A stretch of 5,236 nt of DNA from Actinomycetota bacterium (lineage in GTDB: Bacteria; Actinomycetota; Actinomycetes; Actinomycetales; Angustibacteraceae), in the NCBI GenBank assembly GCA_014377795.1, contig JACMOY010000084.1, forward strand, positions 1-5,236, given 5' to 3'. The first letter of the stretch is position 1. Every line of letters begins with the position of its first letter. The notes below the pieces were generated by a model, which did not search any database, was not told the origin of the DNA, and saw only the letters and a list, made by a program, of their open reading frames with translations. This document shows positions 1 to 5,236 of the stretch, one piece after another. The position numbers were made by a program, and so were the translations under genes.

Positions 1-1228
1 CGAGCGAGCCGCCCGCGAGGCGCTGGTCCTGCTGCTGCACCCGGTCCAGGTAGCTGCGTGACTTGCCGACCTCGGTCTCGAGCGAGCCGATCGTCGCGGC
101 CATGGTGTCGAGCGCCTGCACCTTGAAGGTGTCGATCGCGTCCATCGTGGCGTAGATGTTGGCGAACGCGGCCTGCAGCTGCGGCAGCCCGATGGTCGCC
201 TCCGCCGCCTGCTGCTGGATGCGCACCGAGTTGTCCTTGAGCATCGCCGACGTGCGCTCGATCATCGTCGAGGTCGTCGTGTTCAGGGCGGTGATCTGGT
301 CGAGCACCAGCTTCTGGTTGCCCAGCGCCTGGGCCACGATGACCGCCGTCCGCAGCGCCGACACCGTCGTGGTCGACGCGCGGTCGACGCCCTTGACCAG
401 CTCGAGGTTGTTCTTGATGACGACGTCGATCGCCAGGTAGTTCTGGATCGAGACGGCCAGCTGGATCAGCAGGTCCTGGTGCTTCTGGCGCACGTAGAAC
501 TGGACGTCGTCGCGCATCGCCCGCGCCCGGTCGGGGTCGGTGGCCTCGAGCTCGGCGACGTGGGCGGCCAGCCGCGCGTCCAGCCGCTCGGCGACGTACA
601 CGTACTGGTTGAGCCGGGCCATCGCGGCCCACAGCTCGCCCTTCTCCAGGTTCAGCGCCGCGTTGTCCTTGCGCAGCTCGTCCTGGCCGTCGCGCAGGGC
701 GTGCAGGATCGCGTCCAGATGGCTCTGGGCGCTCTGGTACTTGCGGAAGTAGTCGTTGATCTTGTCGCCGAAGGGCAGCATGCCGAGGAGCTTGCGGGTG
801 CCCTGGGCGCCCGAGGGGTCGAGGCCCTCGACGGTGCGGCGCAGCTCGACCAGGGTGGTGCCGACCTGCGAGCCGGACGCCAGGCCGCCCTCGGTGAGGG
901 CGCGGACCGGCGAGGACAGCAGCCGGTTCGAGCTCTCGGCGGCGTGCCGGATGTCGGCGTCGCCCATCGAGCGCACGTCGCCGGCCTTGGCCGCGAAGTC
1001 CGGTGAGCTGGGTGCGGCCTTCAGCAGCGCCGACACGAAGTCTTCGACCCGGGCGTCCAGTGCGGGCAGCGCCGCGGGGTCGACCGCCGGCGCCATCCGC
1101 GGCGCGGCCGTCACGGCGACCGCCGACACGGGCGGGGGAGCGGTCAGTGTCAGCACCGACTCGACCGGCCCTGGTGGTTGCAGCGCCACGACCTGGGCGT
1201 CAGTGGGTGGCGGCTGGACGTCGCTCAC
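1..1228 (-). CDS. telA: TelA-family toxic anion resistance protein (3' end cut by window edge)
   Basis: The visible 409 residues match the TelA / toxic-anion-resistance family (B. subtilis YceH, plasmid TelA). Members are linked to tellurite and cell-envelope stress resistance, but the biochemical activity is not established. Residues 1-50 are a Pro/Ala/Val-rich, probably disordered leader. The family core begins near residue 55 and includes RKLLGMLPFG (145-154), then a long helical, coiled-coil-prone stretch with KGELWAAMARLNQYVY (196-211). The best-conserved block follows at about 261-309, with IKNNLELVKGVDRA and TTTVSALRTAVIVAQAL. The tail (330-400) is again heptad-like. There is no signal peptide or clear membrane segment, so a cytoplasmic protein is likely. 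The GTG start at 1226-1228 is chosen because a strong GAGGAGGG site lies 8 nt upstream. The stop lies beyond position 1; family lengths near 400 suggest little is missing. It is divergent from the nuo operon and no functional link is evident. Confidence 0.9.
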   Translation of the reverse strand, partial: MSDVQPPPTDAQVVALQPPGPVESVLTLTAPPPVSAVAVTAAPRMAPAVDPAALPALDARVEDFVSALLKAAPSSPDFAAKAGDVRSMGDADIRHAAESSNRLLSSPVRALTEGGLASGSQVGTTLVELRRTVEGLDPSGAQGTRKLLGMLPFGDKINDYFRKYQSAQSHLDAILHALRDGQDELRKDNAALNLEKGELWAAMARLNQYVYVAERLDARLAAHVAELEATDPDRARAMRDDVQFYVRQKHQDLLIQLAVSIQNYLAIDVVIKNNLELVKGVDRASTTTVSALRTAVIVAQALGNQKLVLDQITALNTTTSTMIERTSAMLKDNSVRIQQQAAEATIGLPQLQAAFANIYATMDAIDTFKVQALDTMAATIGSLETEVGKSRSYLDRVQQQDQRLAGGSL

Positions 1229-1236
1229 GTGGTGGT

Positions 1237-1244
1237 CCCTCCTC
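1237..1244 (-). promoter_or_regulatory. Strong Shine-Dalgarno site of the telA gene
   Basis: Read on the minus strand this is GAGGAGGG, a near-perfect anti-16S match, ending 8 nt before the GTG start at 1228. It decides the start choice and is much stronger than any site before the nuo genes. Confidence 0.75.
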
Positions 1245-1249
1245 GCGGG

Positions 1250-1269
1250 CGCCGTCCGGACGGACGGCG
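1250..1269 (-). promoter_or_regulatory. GC-rich hairpin in the telA 5' leader
   Basis: An 8-bp perfect inverted repeat (1250-1257 paired with 1262-1269; arms CGCCGTCC and GGACGGCG) encloses a 4-nt loop. The inner part is also a 12-bp perfect palindrome (1252-1263). It lies 5 nt upstream of the Shine-Dalgarno site and downstream of the putative promoter, so it would fold in the mRNA leader. It could modulate translation or stability, or be a protein-binding operator. The inverted repeat is seen directly; the function is inferred. Confidence 0.4.
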
Positions 1270-1282
1270 GCCTCGCCTCATG

Positions 1283-1308
1283 GACGTTCCGTCAACATAC
1301 GCGGTTCC
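1283..1308 (-). promoter_or_regulatory. Putative ECF-sigma promoter for telA
   Basis: On the minus strand there is GGAACC (1303-1308), a 16-nt spacer, then CGTC (1283-1286). This fits the general extracytoplasmic-function sigma pattern of an AAC-containing -35 and a CGTC-type -10. Transcription would start near 1276, giving a leader of about 48 nt that contains the hairpin and the Shine-Dalgarno site. The B. subtilis operon holding the TelA homologue yceH is known to be controlled by ECF sigma factors, which makes the idea plausible. A TTGACG hexamer lies inside the spacer but has no TAnnnT box at the right distance. Confidence 0.4.
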
Positions 1309-1422
1309 CTGCGCCCCGCGGGAGCGCTTCGCCGCCGCCGCACCGACATGCGCAATGGACGCGGGCGGGTGTGCGCTGAGCACGCGCGTGGCCCTGACCC
1401 GGAATCGCGCATGTCGCTGTGG

Positions 1423-1438
1423 ACCGCGTCGTCGCGGT
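1423..1438. repeat. Short inverted repeat upstream of the nuo operon
   Basis: ACCGCG, a 4-nt TCGT loop, then CGCGGT form a perfect 6-bp stem about 60 bp upstream of the proposed -10 box. It could be an operator or simple GC-rich chance structure. There is no T-tract, so it is not a typical terminator. Confidence 0.25.
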
Positions 1439-1498
1439 GCAGGTAACGGCACGACGCGATGCGTCGGCAGACCCCGGGGGCGGCGATGACCTCGGCAC

Positions 1499-1504
1499 TA
1501 GTCT
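1499..1504 (+). promoter_or_regulatory. -10 box giving a probable leaderless nuoB transcript
   Basis: TAGTCT fits the actinobacterial housekeeping -10 pattern TAnnnT and ends exactly 6 nt before the nuoB ATG at 1511. This places the expected transcription start on the A of the ATG, the classic geometry of leaderless actinobacterial mRNAs. No clear TTGAC -35 is visible around 1475-1482, which is common for such promoters. The purine-rich GGTGAG between box and ATG is too close to act as a normal Shine-Dalgarno site, which agrees with a leaderless start. Confidence 0.5.
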
Positions 1505-1510
1505 GGTGAG

Positions 1511-2098
1511 ATGCCTGTTGACCTGCCCGCTCCCCGCGTCGGAGCGCTCGCCGAGACGGCGCCGCGCCCCTTGCGGCTGGTGCTCAACTGGGGTCGGCGC
1601 TACAGCCTGTGGGTGTTCAACTTCGGGCTGGCCTGCTGCGCGATCGAGTTCATCTCCGCGTCCATGGCCCGGCACGACTTCATCCGCCTGGGCGTGATCC
1701 CGTTCGCGCCGGGGCCGCGCCAGGCCGACCTGATGATCGTCTCGGGGACGGTCACCGACAAGATGGCGCCGGCGATCAAGCGGCTGTACGAGCAGATGCC
1801 CGAGCCCAAGTACGTCATCTCGTTCGGGGCGTGCAGCAACTCCGGTGGCCCGTACTGGGACTCCTACTGCGTCACCAAGGGCGTCGACCAGATCATCCCC
1901 GTCGACGTGTACGTCCCCGGTTGCCCGCCGCGGCCCGAGGCGCTGCTGCACGGCATCCTGAAGCTGCAGGAGAAGATCGCCGCCGAGTCGGTCACCGGTG
2001 CGTCGATTGCCGCCCGCCGGGCTCGGCCGATCGGCGCCGCCCAGGTGGTGCGCCCGCTGGTCGCCGCGAGCGACGGCGGACCGGTGCTGCCCGCATGA
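1511..2098 (+). CDS. nuoB: NADH-quinone oxidoreductase subunit B (NuoB)
   Basis: This 195-residue protein is the PSST/NuoB subunit of complex I. It binds cluster N2, the last iron-sulfur centre, which passes electrons to quinone at the NuoB-NuoD-NuoH interface. The four N2 ligands are visible: the adjacent pair C42-C43 (ACCAIEF), C108 (GACSNSGG) and C138 ([12 protein letters not shown]). The family block [19 protein letters not shown] spans 69-87, followed by [14 protein letters not shown] (95-108). Length is typical (about 180-220). The ATG is chosen because the family homology begins soon after it ([16 protein letters not shown], 19-34) and because a -10 box is ideally placed. The 40 C-terminal residues are Ala/Arg-rich and poorly conserved. 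It is the first gene of the operon; no nuoA precedes it, although nuoA is its usual neighbour. The stop overlaps nuoC by 4 nt (ATGA). Confidence 0.96.
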   Translation: MPVDLPAPRVGALAETAPRPLRLVLNWGRRYSLWVFNFGLACCAIEFISASMARHDFIRLGVIPFAPGPRQADLMIVSGTVTDKMAPAIKRLYEQMPEPKYVISFGACSNSGGPYWDSYCVTKGVDQIIPVDVYVPGCPPRPEALLHGILKLQEKIAAESVTGASIAARRARPIGAAQVVRPLVAASDGGPVLPA

Positions 2099-2715
2099 GC
2101 GCGATCGGCGACCCGGACGACGTCGCGCTGCGGCTGTCCGCGGCGATAGACGCAGGTGTGAGCGGCAGCGACGCGAACGGCACGGTCTGCCTGGACGTCG
2201 CGCCCGACCGGTGGCTCGACGCGCTGCTGGCGGCCCGCGACCACCTGGGGCTCGACCTGTTCGACTGGCTCTCGGCGGTCGACCAGCTGGACGCCGACCC
2301 GGCCGGCCTGGACGTCGTCGCGCACCTGGTCGACTCGACGTCGGGCAACGGCGCCGGGCAGGGGCTGGTGCGGGCCATGCTGCGCGCCCGGGTACCGGCG
2401 TCGGACCTGCGGGTGGCGAGCGCGACCGGCGGGTGGCGCGGGGCCGCGTGGCACGAGCGCGAGACCCACGAGATGTTCGGGCTGGACTTCGACGGCTTCG
2501 ACGACGGCACCGGCCGCGGGCTGCGGCCCCTGCTGCTGCCCGACGGGTTCGAGGGCACGCCGCTGCGCAAGTCGTTCGTCCTCGCCGCGCGCGCCAGCAA
2601 GGCCTGGCCCGGCGCCAAGGAGCCGGGTGAGAGCGACGCGCACGCCTCGCCGTCGCGCCGCAAGACCCTGCCGCCCGGCGTCCCCGACCCCGCGTGGGGC
2701 CCGCGCGATGCCTGA
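2095..2715 (+). CDS. nuoC: NADH-quinone oxidoreductase subunit C (NuoC)
   Basis: A 206-residue NuoC (30-kDa subunit), a cofactor-less scaffold in the peripheral arm that normally packs against NuoD. The N-terminal half shows the fold-typical [11 protein letters not shown] (56-66) and VVAHLVDS (74-81). The family signature [17 protein letters not shown] lies at 119-135, followed by [19 protein letters not shown] (143-161). An additional tail with [12 protein letters not shown] (169-180) and a proline-rich end recalls the NuoC proteins of second nuo clusters in Streptomyces (from memory). It is not fused to NuoD: the protein ends about 45 residues after the LRK motif and the next gene is nuoH. 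The ATG overlaps the nuoB stop, so coupled translation is likely; no strong Shine-Dalgarno site is visible. The stop overlaps nuoH by 8 nt. Confidence 0.93.
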   Translation: MSAIGDPDDVALRLSAAIDAGVSGSDANGTVCLDVAPDRWLDALLAARDHLGLDLFDWLSAVDQLDADPAGLDVVAHLVDSTSGNGAGQGLVRAMLRARVPASDLRVASATGGWRGAAWHERETHEMFGLDFDGFDDGTGRGLRPLLLPDGFEGTPLRKSFVLAARASKAWPGAKEPGESDAHASPSRRKTLPPGVPDPAWGPRDA

Positions 2716-3664
2716 GGTCCTCGACACCGTCGTGCGCGTCGTCGCGGTGCTGGCCGCGTTCCTGGTGCTGCCGCTGGCCGTCGGCCAGGCCGAGCACAAG
2801 GTGATGGCCCACATGCAGGGCCGGCTGGGCCCGATGTACGCCGGCGGGTTCCACGGCTGGGCCCAGCTGGTGGCCGACGGCGTGAAGTTCGTGCAGAAGG
2901 AGGACGTCACCCCCGCGGCCGCCGACGGCCGGGTCTTCCGCCTCGCGCCGGGAGTCGCGCTGGTGCCCTACCTGGTGGCGATGGCGGCGATCCCCCTGGC
3001 GCCCGGCGTCGTCGGCGCCGACCTGGACGCCGGGCTGCTGTTCGTCCTGGCCGCCAGCGCCGTCGCGGTGCTCGGCACCCTGATGGCCGGGTGGAGCAGC
3101 GCCAACAAGTACGCGCTGCTCGGCGGGCTGCGCACCGCGGCCCAGCTGCTGTCCTACGAGCTGCCCGTCGTGCTGGGCGCGAGCAGCGTCGCGATGGCCG
3201 CGGGGACGCTGTCGCTCACCGGCATCGGCGAGGCCTGGCGGCCGTGGTGGATGGTCTGGCAGCTGCCCGCCCTGGTCTGCTTCTTCGTCGGGGGCGTCGC
3301 CGAGCTGGCCCGGCCGCCGTTCGACATGCCGGTCGCCGACTCCGAGATCGTGTTCGGCCCCTACACCGAGTACACGGGGCTGCGCTTCGCGTTCTTCCTG
3401 CTCAGCGAGTACGCCGGGATCGTCGTCCTCGCGGCCATGACCACCGTGCTGTTCCTCGGCGGGTGGCACGGCCCGGGCCCGGACGGCGCGTGGTGGATGC
3501 TGCTCAAGACCGCGCTGGTCTCGGTGCTCGTGATCTGGGTGCGCGTCGCCTGGCCGCGGCTTCGCGAGGACCAGCTGCAGACCCTCGCCTGGAAGGTGCT
3601 CGTGCCCCTAGCCCTCGTCCAGCTCGTTCTCACCGCGGTCGTCGCCGTCGGGATCGCGTCGTGA
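2708..3664 (+). CDS. nuoH: NADH-quinone oxidoreductase subunit H (NuoH)
   Basis: A 318-residue integral membrane protein matching NuoH/ND1, which links the peripheral and membrane arms and forms much of the quinone channel. About eight hydrophobic segments are seen (near 8-28, 80-100, 107-127, 150-170, 182-200, 228-256, 262-282, 298-316). Conserved blocks are [17 protein letters not shown] (50-66), [19 protein letters not shown] (128-146) with YELP (150-153), and [15 protein letters not shown] (199-213), then TEYTGLRF (220-227). The acidic residues E199, D206, D211, E213 and E221 match the charged third matrix-side loop of the family. The loop after the first helix reads [19 protein letters not shown] (29-47), where canonical NuoH has ERK...R-x-GPNRVGP, so it is divergent. 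The ATG at 2708 is preferred over in-frame codons farther upstream inside nuoC because homology starts there. The stop overlaps nuoI (GTGA). Confidence 0.96.
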   Translation: MPEVLDTVVRVVAVLAAFLVLPLAVGQAEHKVMAHMQGRLGPMYAGGFHGWAQLVADGVKFVQKEDVTPAAADGRVFRLAPGVALVPYLVAMAAIPLAPGVVGADLDAGLLFVLAASAVAVLGTLMAGWSSANKYALLGGLRTAAQLLSYELPVVLGASSVAMAAGTLSLTGIGEAWRPWWMVWQLPALVCFFVGGVAELARPPFDMPVADSEIVFGPYTEYTGLRFAFFLLSEYAGIVVLAAMTTVLFLGGWHGPGPDGAWWMLLKTALVSVLVIWVRVAWPRLREDQLQTLAWKVLVPLALVQLVLTAVVAVGIAS

Positions 3665-4194
3665 GCTCGATCGTCCCCGGCCTGCTCAAGGGCATGGCCG
3701 TCACCGCCAAGACCCTGGCCCACCGCAGCCACACCGCCGAGTACCCGGACGTCGCCCCCGACCTGCCGCCGCGCAGCCGCGGGGTCATCGCGCTGCTCGA
3801 GGAGAACTGCACCGTCTGCATGCTCTGCGCGCGCGAGTGCCCCGACTGGTGCATCTACATCGACTCGCACAAGGAGACGCTGCCGGCCACCGCCGAGGGC
3901 GGGCGCGAGCGCACCCGCAACGTCCTCGAGCGCTTCGACATCGACTTCTCGCTGTGCATGTACTGCGGCATCTGCATCGAGGTCTGCCCGTTCGACGCGC
4001 TGCACTGGTCACCGGAGTTCGAGTACGCCGAGCTCGACATCCGCGACCTGATACACGACAAGGACCGGCTGGGCGCGTGGATGCCGACCGTGCCGCCGCC
4101 GGTCGCGGCCGACGCCTCCGCCGCGACCCCCAAGGAGGTCGCGGCCGCCCAGAAGCCGCCCCGGCGGCCGGCCGCACCACCGGCTCCGGCGTGA
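3661..4194 (+). CDS. nuoI: NADH-quinone oxidoreductase subunit I (NuoI), 2x[4Fe-4S]
   Basis: A 177-residue NuoI (TYKY) ferredoxin-like subunit carrying clusters N6a and N6b, which relay electrons toward NuoB. Both motifs are complete: C50-x2-C53-x2-C56-x3-C60-P and C99-x2-C102-x2-C105-x3-C109-P. As in all 8Fe ferredoxins, the fourth cysteine of each motif should ligate the other cluster. An extra C64 sits in CPDWCIYI, where many NuoI proteins have Ala (CPxxAI). HKET (70-73) and the block after CPFDAL (109-114) are also family-like. The tail after about residue 140 is Pro/Ala-rich and unlikely to be structured. The GTG start overlaps the nuoH stop (GTGA); an in-frame ATG 11 codons later (3694) is the alternative, but residues 4-12 (IVPGLLKGM) look like a real membrane-associated N-terminal helix. 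The stop overlaps nuoJ. Confidence 0.96.
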   Translation: MSSIVPGLLKGMAVTAKTLAHRSHTAEYPDVAPDLPPRSRGVIALLEENCTVCMLCARECPDWCIYIDSHKETLPATAEGGRERTRNVLERFDIDFSLCMYCGICIEVCPFDALHWSPEFEYAELDIRDLIHDKDRLGAWMPTVPPPVAADASAATPKEVAAAQKPPRRPAAPPAPA

Positions 4195-4718
4195 GCGCTC
4201 GCGACGTGCTGTTCGCGCTGCTCGGCGTGGTGGCCGCGTCGTCCGGGGTGCTCGCGGTGGTCAGCCGCCAGGTCGTGCACGCCGCGCTGTGGCTGGTCAC
4301 CGCGCTCGGCGCGCTGGCCGGCTGCTACCTCGTGCTGGGCGCCGAGGTCGTGGCGCTGGTGCAGGTGCTGGTCTACGTCGGCGCGATCGTCGTCCTCGTG
4401 CTGTTCGCGCTGATGCTGACCCGGGCGCCGATCGGACGCTCGGCCGACCTCGACTCGCCCTGGCAGCAGCGGCTCGCCGCGGGTGTCGTCGCGGCCGGCA
4501 CGACCGGGCTGCTCGCTGCCGTGCTGCTGACGGGGGTGCGCGGCCGGGTCGTCGACGTCGACGCCGCGCGCTCGGCGTCCCAGCCCCTGGCACGGTCGCT
4601 GTTCGGGTCGTGGGTGCTGCCGTTCGAGGTGCTCTCGCTGCTGCTGCTCGCCGCACTGGTCGCCGCCCTCGTCCTGTCGCGCGAGCGGACCGGCGCGCCC
4701 GAGCCGGACGCCGACTGA
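4191..4718 (+). CDS. nuoJ: NADH-quinone oxidoreductase subunit J (NuoJ)
   Basis: A 175-residue membrane protein with five hydrophobic segments (about 6-24, 28-49, 52-76, 95-114, 142-162), the NuoJ/ND6 topology. The diagnostic third helix reads [20 protein letters not shown] (52-71), including the YVGAI stretch where the family carries the pi-bulge involved in coupling quinone reduction to pumping. The last helix has the typical [20 protein letters not shown] pattern (143-162). The C-terminus is short and charged. The GTG start lies in a GTGA overlap with the nuoI stop, and homology begins at once. A perfect-looking AAGGAGGT inside nuoI lies about 50 nt upstream, too far to serve this start. 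The stop and the nuoK start share one base (TGATG). Confidence 0.94.
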   Translation: MSARDVLFALLGVVAASSGVLAVVSRQVVHAALWLVTALGALAGCYLVLGAEVVALVQVLVYVGAIVVLVLFALMLTRAPIGRSADLDSPWQQRLAAGVVAAGTTGLLAAVLLTGVRGRVVDVDAARSASQPLARSLFGSWVLPFEVLSLLLLAALVAALVLSRERTGAPEPDAD

Positions 4719-5038
4719 TGCACCTGGCGCTCCCGGTGGTGCTCGCGTCGCTGCTGGCCGGCACCGGCGTCTACGGCGTCCTCGCCCGGCGCAACGCGGT
4801 GCTGGTTCTGGTGGGGGTCGAGCTGGTGCTCAACGCCGCAGCGCTGCTGCTCGTGACGTTCGACGCGGCGTACGGCGACGCCCTGCACTCTGGCCAGGTG
4901 CTTACTGTGTTCGTCGTCACGGTCGCCGCCGCCGAGGTCGGCGTGGCCCTGGCCGTGGTGCTGCTGCTGTTCCGCCGCCGCGGCGACGTCGACCTGCGCG
5001 GCGCCACCGCCCTGGCCGAGCTGCGGGACGCGCCGTGA
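4718..5038 (+). CDS. nuoK: NADH-quinone oxidoreductase subunit K (NuoK)
   Basis: A 106-residue NuoK/ND4L with three transmembrane helices (about 4-23, 27-48, 60-85), part of the proton-translocating membrane arm. The two conserved membrane glutamates are present: E35 in LVGVELVLNAAALL (31-44) and E73 in FVVTVAAAEVGVALAVVLLL (65-84). They correspond to E. coli E36 and E72, whose loss impairs pumping. The GQV motif before helix 3 is conserved (59-61). A charged tail of about 20 residues (RRRGDVDLRG...) makes it slightly longer than the usual 100. The ATG overlaps the nuoJ stop by one base. The stop overlaps the next gene by 4 nt (GTGA). Confidence 0.95.
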   Translation: MHLALPVVLASLLAGTGVYGVLARRNAVLVLVGVELVLNAAALLLVTFDAAYGDALHSGQVLTVFVVTVAAAEVGVALAVVLLLFRRRGDVDLRGATALAELRDAP

Positions 5039-5236
5039 CCGCGCGCCTGGTGGTGGTGCTGCCCGCCCCCGCCGCCCTGGTCGGGCTGCTCGTGCCGCGC
5101 GGTGCCCGCCGGGCGGCCGCGTCGGTCGCCGTCCTCGGCACCGCGGGCGCCCTGGTGGCGGCCCTGGCCGAGCTCGCGGCCGGTGGTGTCGAGACCGGCA
5201 TCACCCTGCTGGGCCCGGTGCCGACCGGCGCGGGCG
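5035..5236 (+). CDS. nuoL: Probable NADH-quinone oxidoreductase subunit L, 5' fragment
   Basis: Sixty-seven codons are visible before the window ends. They encode two hydrophobic segments (about 5-20 and 28-50) separated by a short basic loop (PRGARR), as expected for the first helices of NuoL-type antiporter-like subunits. No diagnostic NuoL motif (the conserved TM5 Glu or TM7 Lys region) lies within the fragment, so the identity rests mainly on position directly after nuoK and on hydropathy. NuoM or another Mrp-like subunit cannot be excluded. The GTG start at 5035 overlaps the nuoK stop (GTGA), and CGGGAC a few bases upstream could serve as a modest Shine-Dalgarno site. Confidence 0.75.
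   Translation, partial: MTARLVVVLPAPAALVGLLVPRGARRAAASVAVLGTAGALVAALAELAAGGVETGITLLGPVPTGAG

Noticed and set aside
479..1379. Long plus-strand open frames opposite telA
   Set aside because: The minus strand in this region encodes a continuous, clearly conserved TelA protein; the plus-strand products are repetitive and unrecognisable.
1381..1390. 10-bp palindrome CACGCGCGTG in the intergenic region
   Set aside because: CG-alternating palindromes are expected by chance at this base composition, and it has no clear positional relation to either promoter.
1229..1510. Possible nuoA hidden upstream of nuoB
   Set aside because: The gap is 282 nt, shorter than a typical nuoA (about 360 nt), and no frame gives a three-helix hydrophobic protein; translations are Arg-rich.
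2700..2720. Remnant of nuoD between nuoC and nuoH
   Set aside because: The two genes overlap by 8 nt, leaving no room for even a fragment, and NuoC shows no NuoD-like sequence at its end.
1292..3469. A 725-codon open frame on the minus strand, antisense to nuoB, nuoC and part of nuoH
   Set aside because: Its translation is Arg/Gly/His/Asp/Ala-rich low-complexity sequence with no family resemblance. It is the expected antisense shadow of GC-rich codons, and the plus strand encodes well-conserved Nuo proteins.
4132..4139. Perfect AAGGAGGT inside nuoI
   Set aside because: It lies about 50 nt before the nuoJ start and no start codon follows at 5-10 nt. It encodes the conserved-looking PKEV residues and is explained by codon choice.

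Overview
The window comes from a very high-GC genome with strong G/C preference at third codon positions, frequent GTG starts and almost no intergenic space. This points to an actinobacterium. The protein sequences resemble, from memory, the second (non-14-gene) nuo cluster of Streptomyces and related Actinomycetota, but the genus cannot be fixed from the sequence alone.

Layout. Positions 1-1228 (minus strand) hold most of a TelA-family 'toxic anion resistance' gene, cut at its 3' end by the window edge. A 282-bp divergent intergenic region (1229-1510) follows. It carries a strong Shine-Dalgarno site, a GC-rich hairpin and an ECF-sigma-like promoter for telA, and a TAnnnT -10 box placed so that the nuo transcript would be leaderless. 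From 1511 to the right edge (plus strand) runs a compact respiratory complex I operon: nuoB, nuoC, nuoH, nuoI, nuoJ, nuoK and the first 67 codons of a probable nuoL. Every junction overlaps by 1-8 nt, so the genes are almost certainly co-transcribed and translationally coupled.

How the genes work together. NuoB (cluster N2) and NuoI (two 4Fe-4S clusters) form part of the electron-transfer arm. NuoC is a scaffold in that arm. NuoH is the quinone-site membrane subunit. NuoJ, NuoK and NuoL belong to the proton-pumping membrane arm. The cluster is not canonical: nuoD is absent from its usual place between nuoC and nuoH, nuoA is absent upstream of nuoB, and the NADH module nuoEFG is absent between nuoD and nuoH. 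The window therefore encodes a reduced or alternative complex I whose 49-kDa subunit and electron donor are not evident. This is the most interesting point here. I see no CRISPR, tRNA, rRNA, insertion sequence or obvious horizontal-transfer signature.
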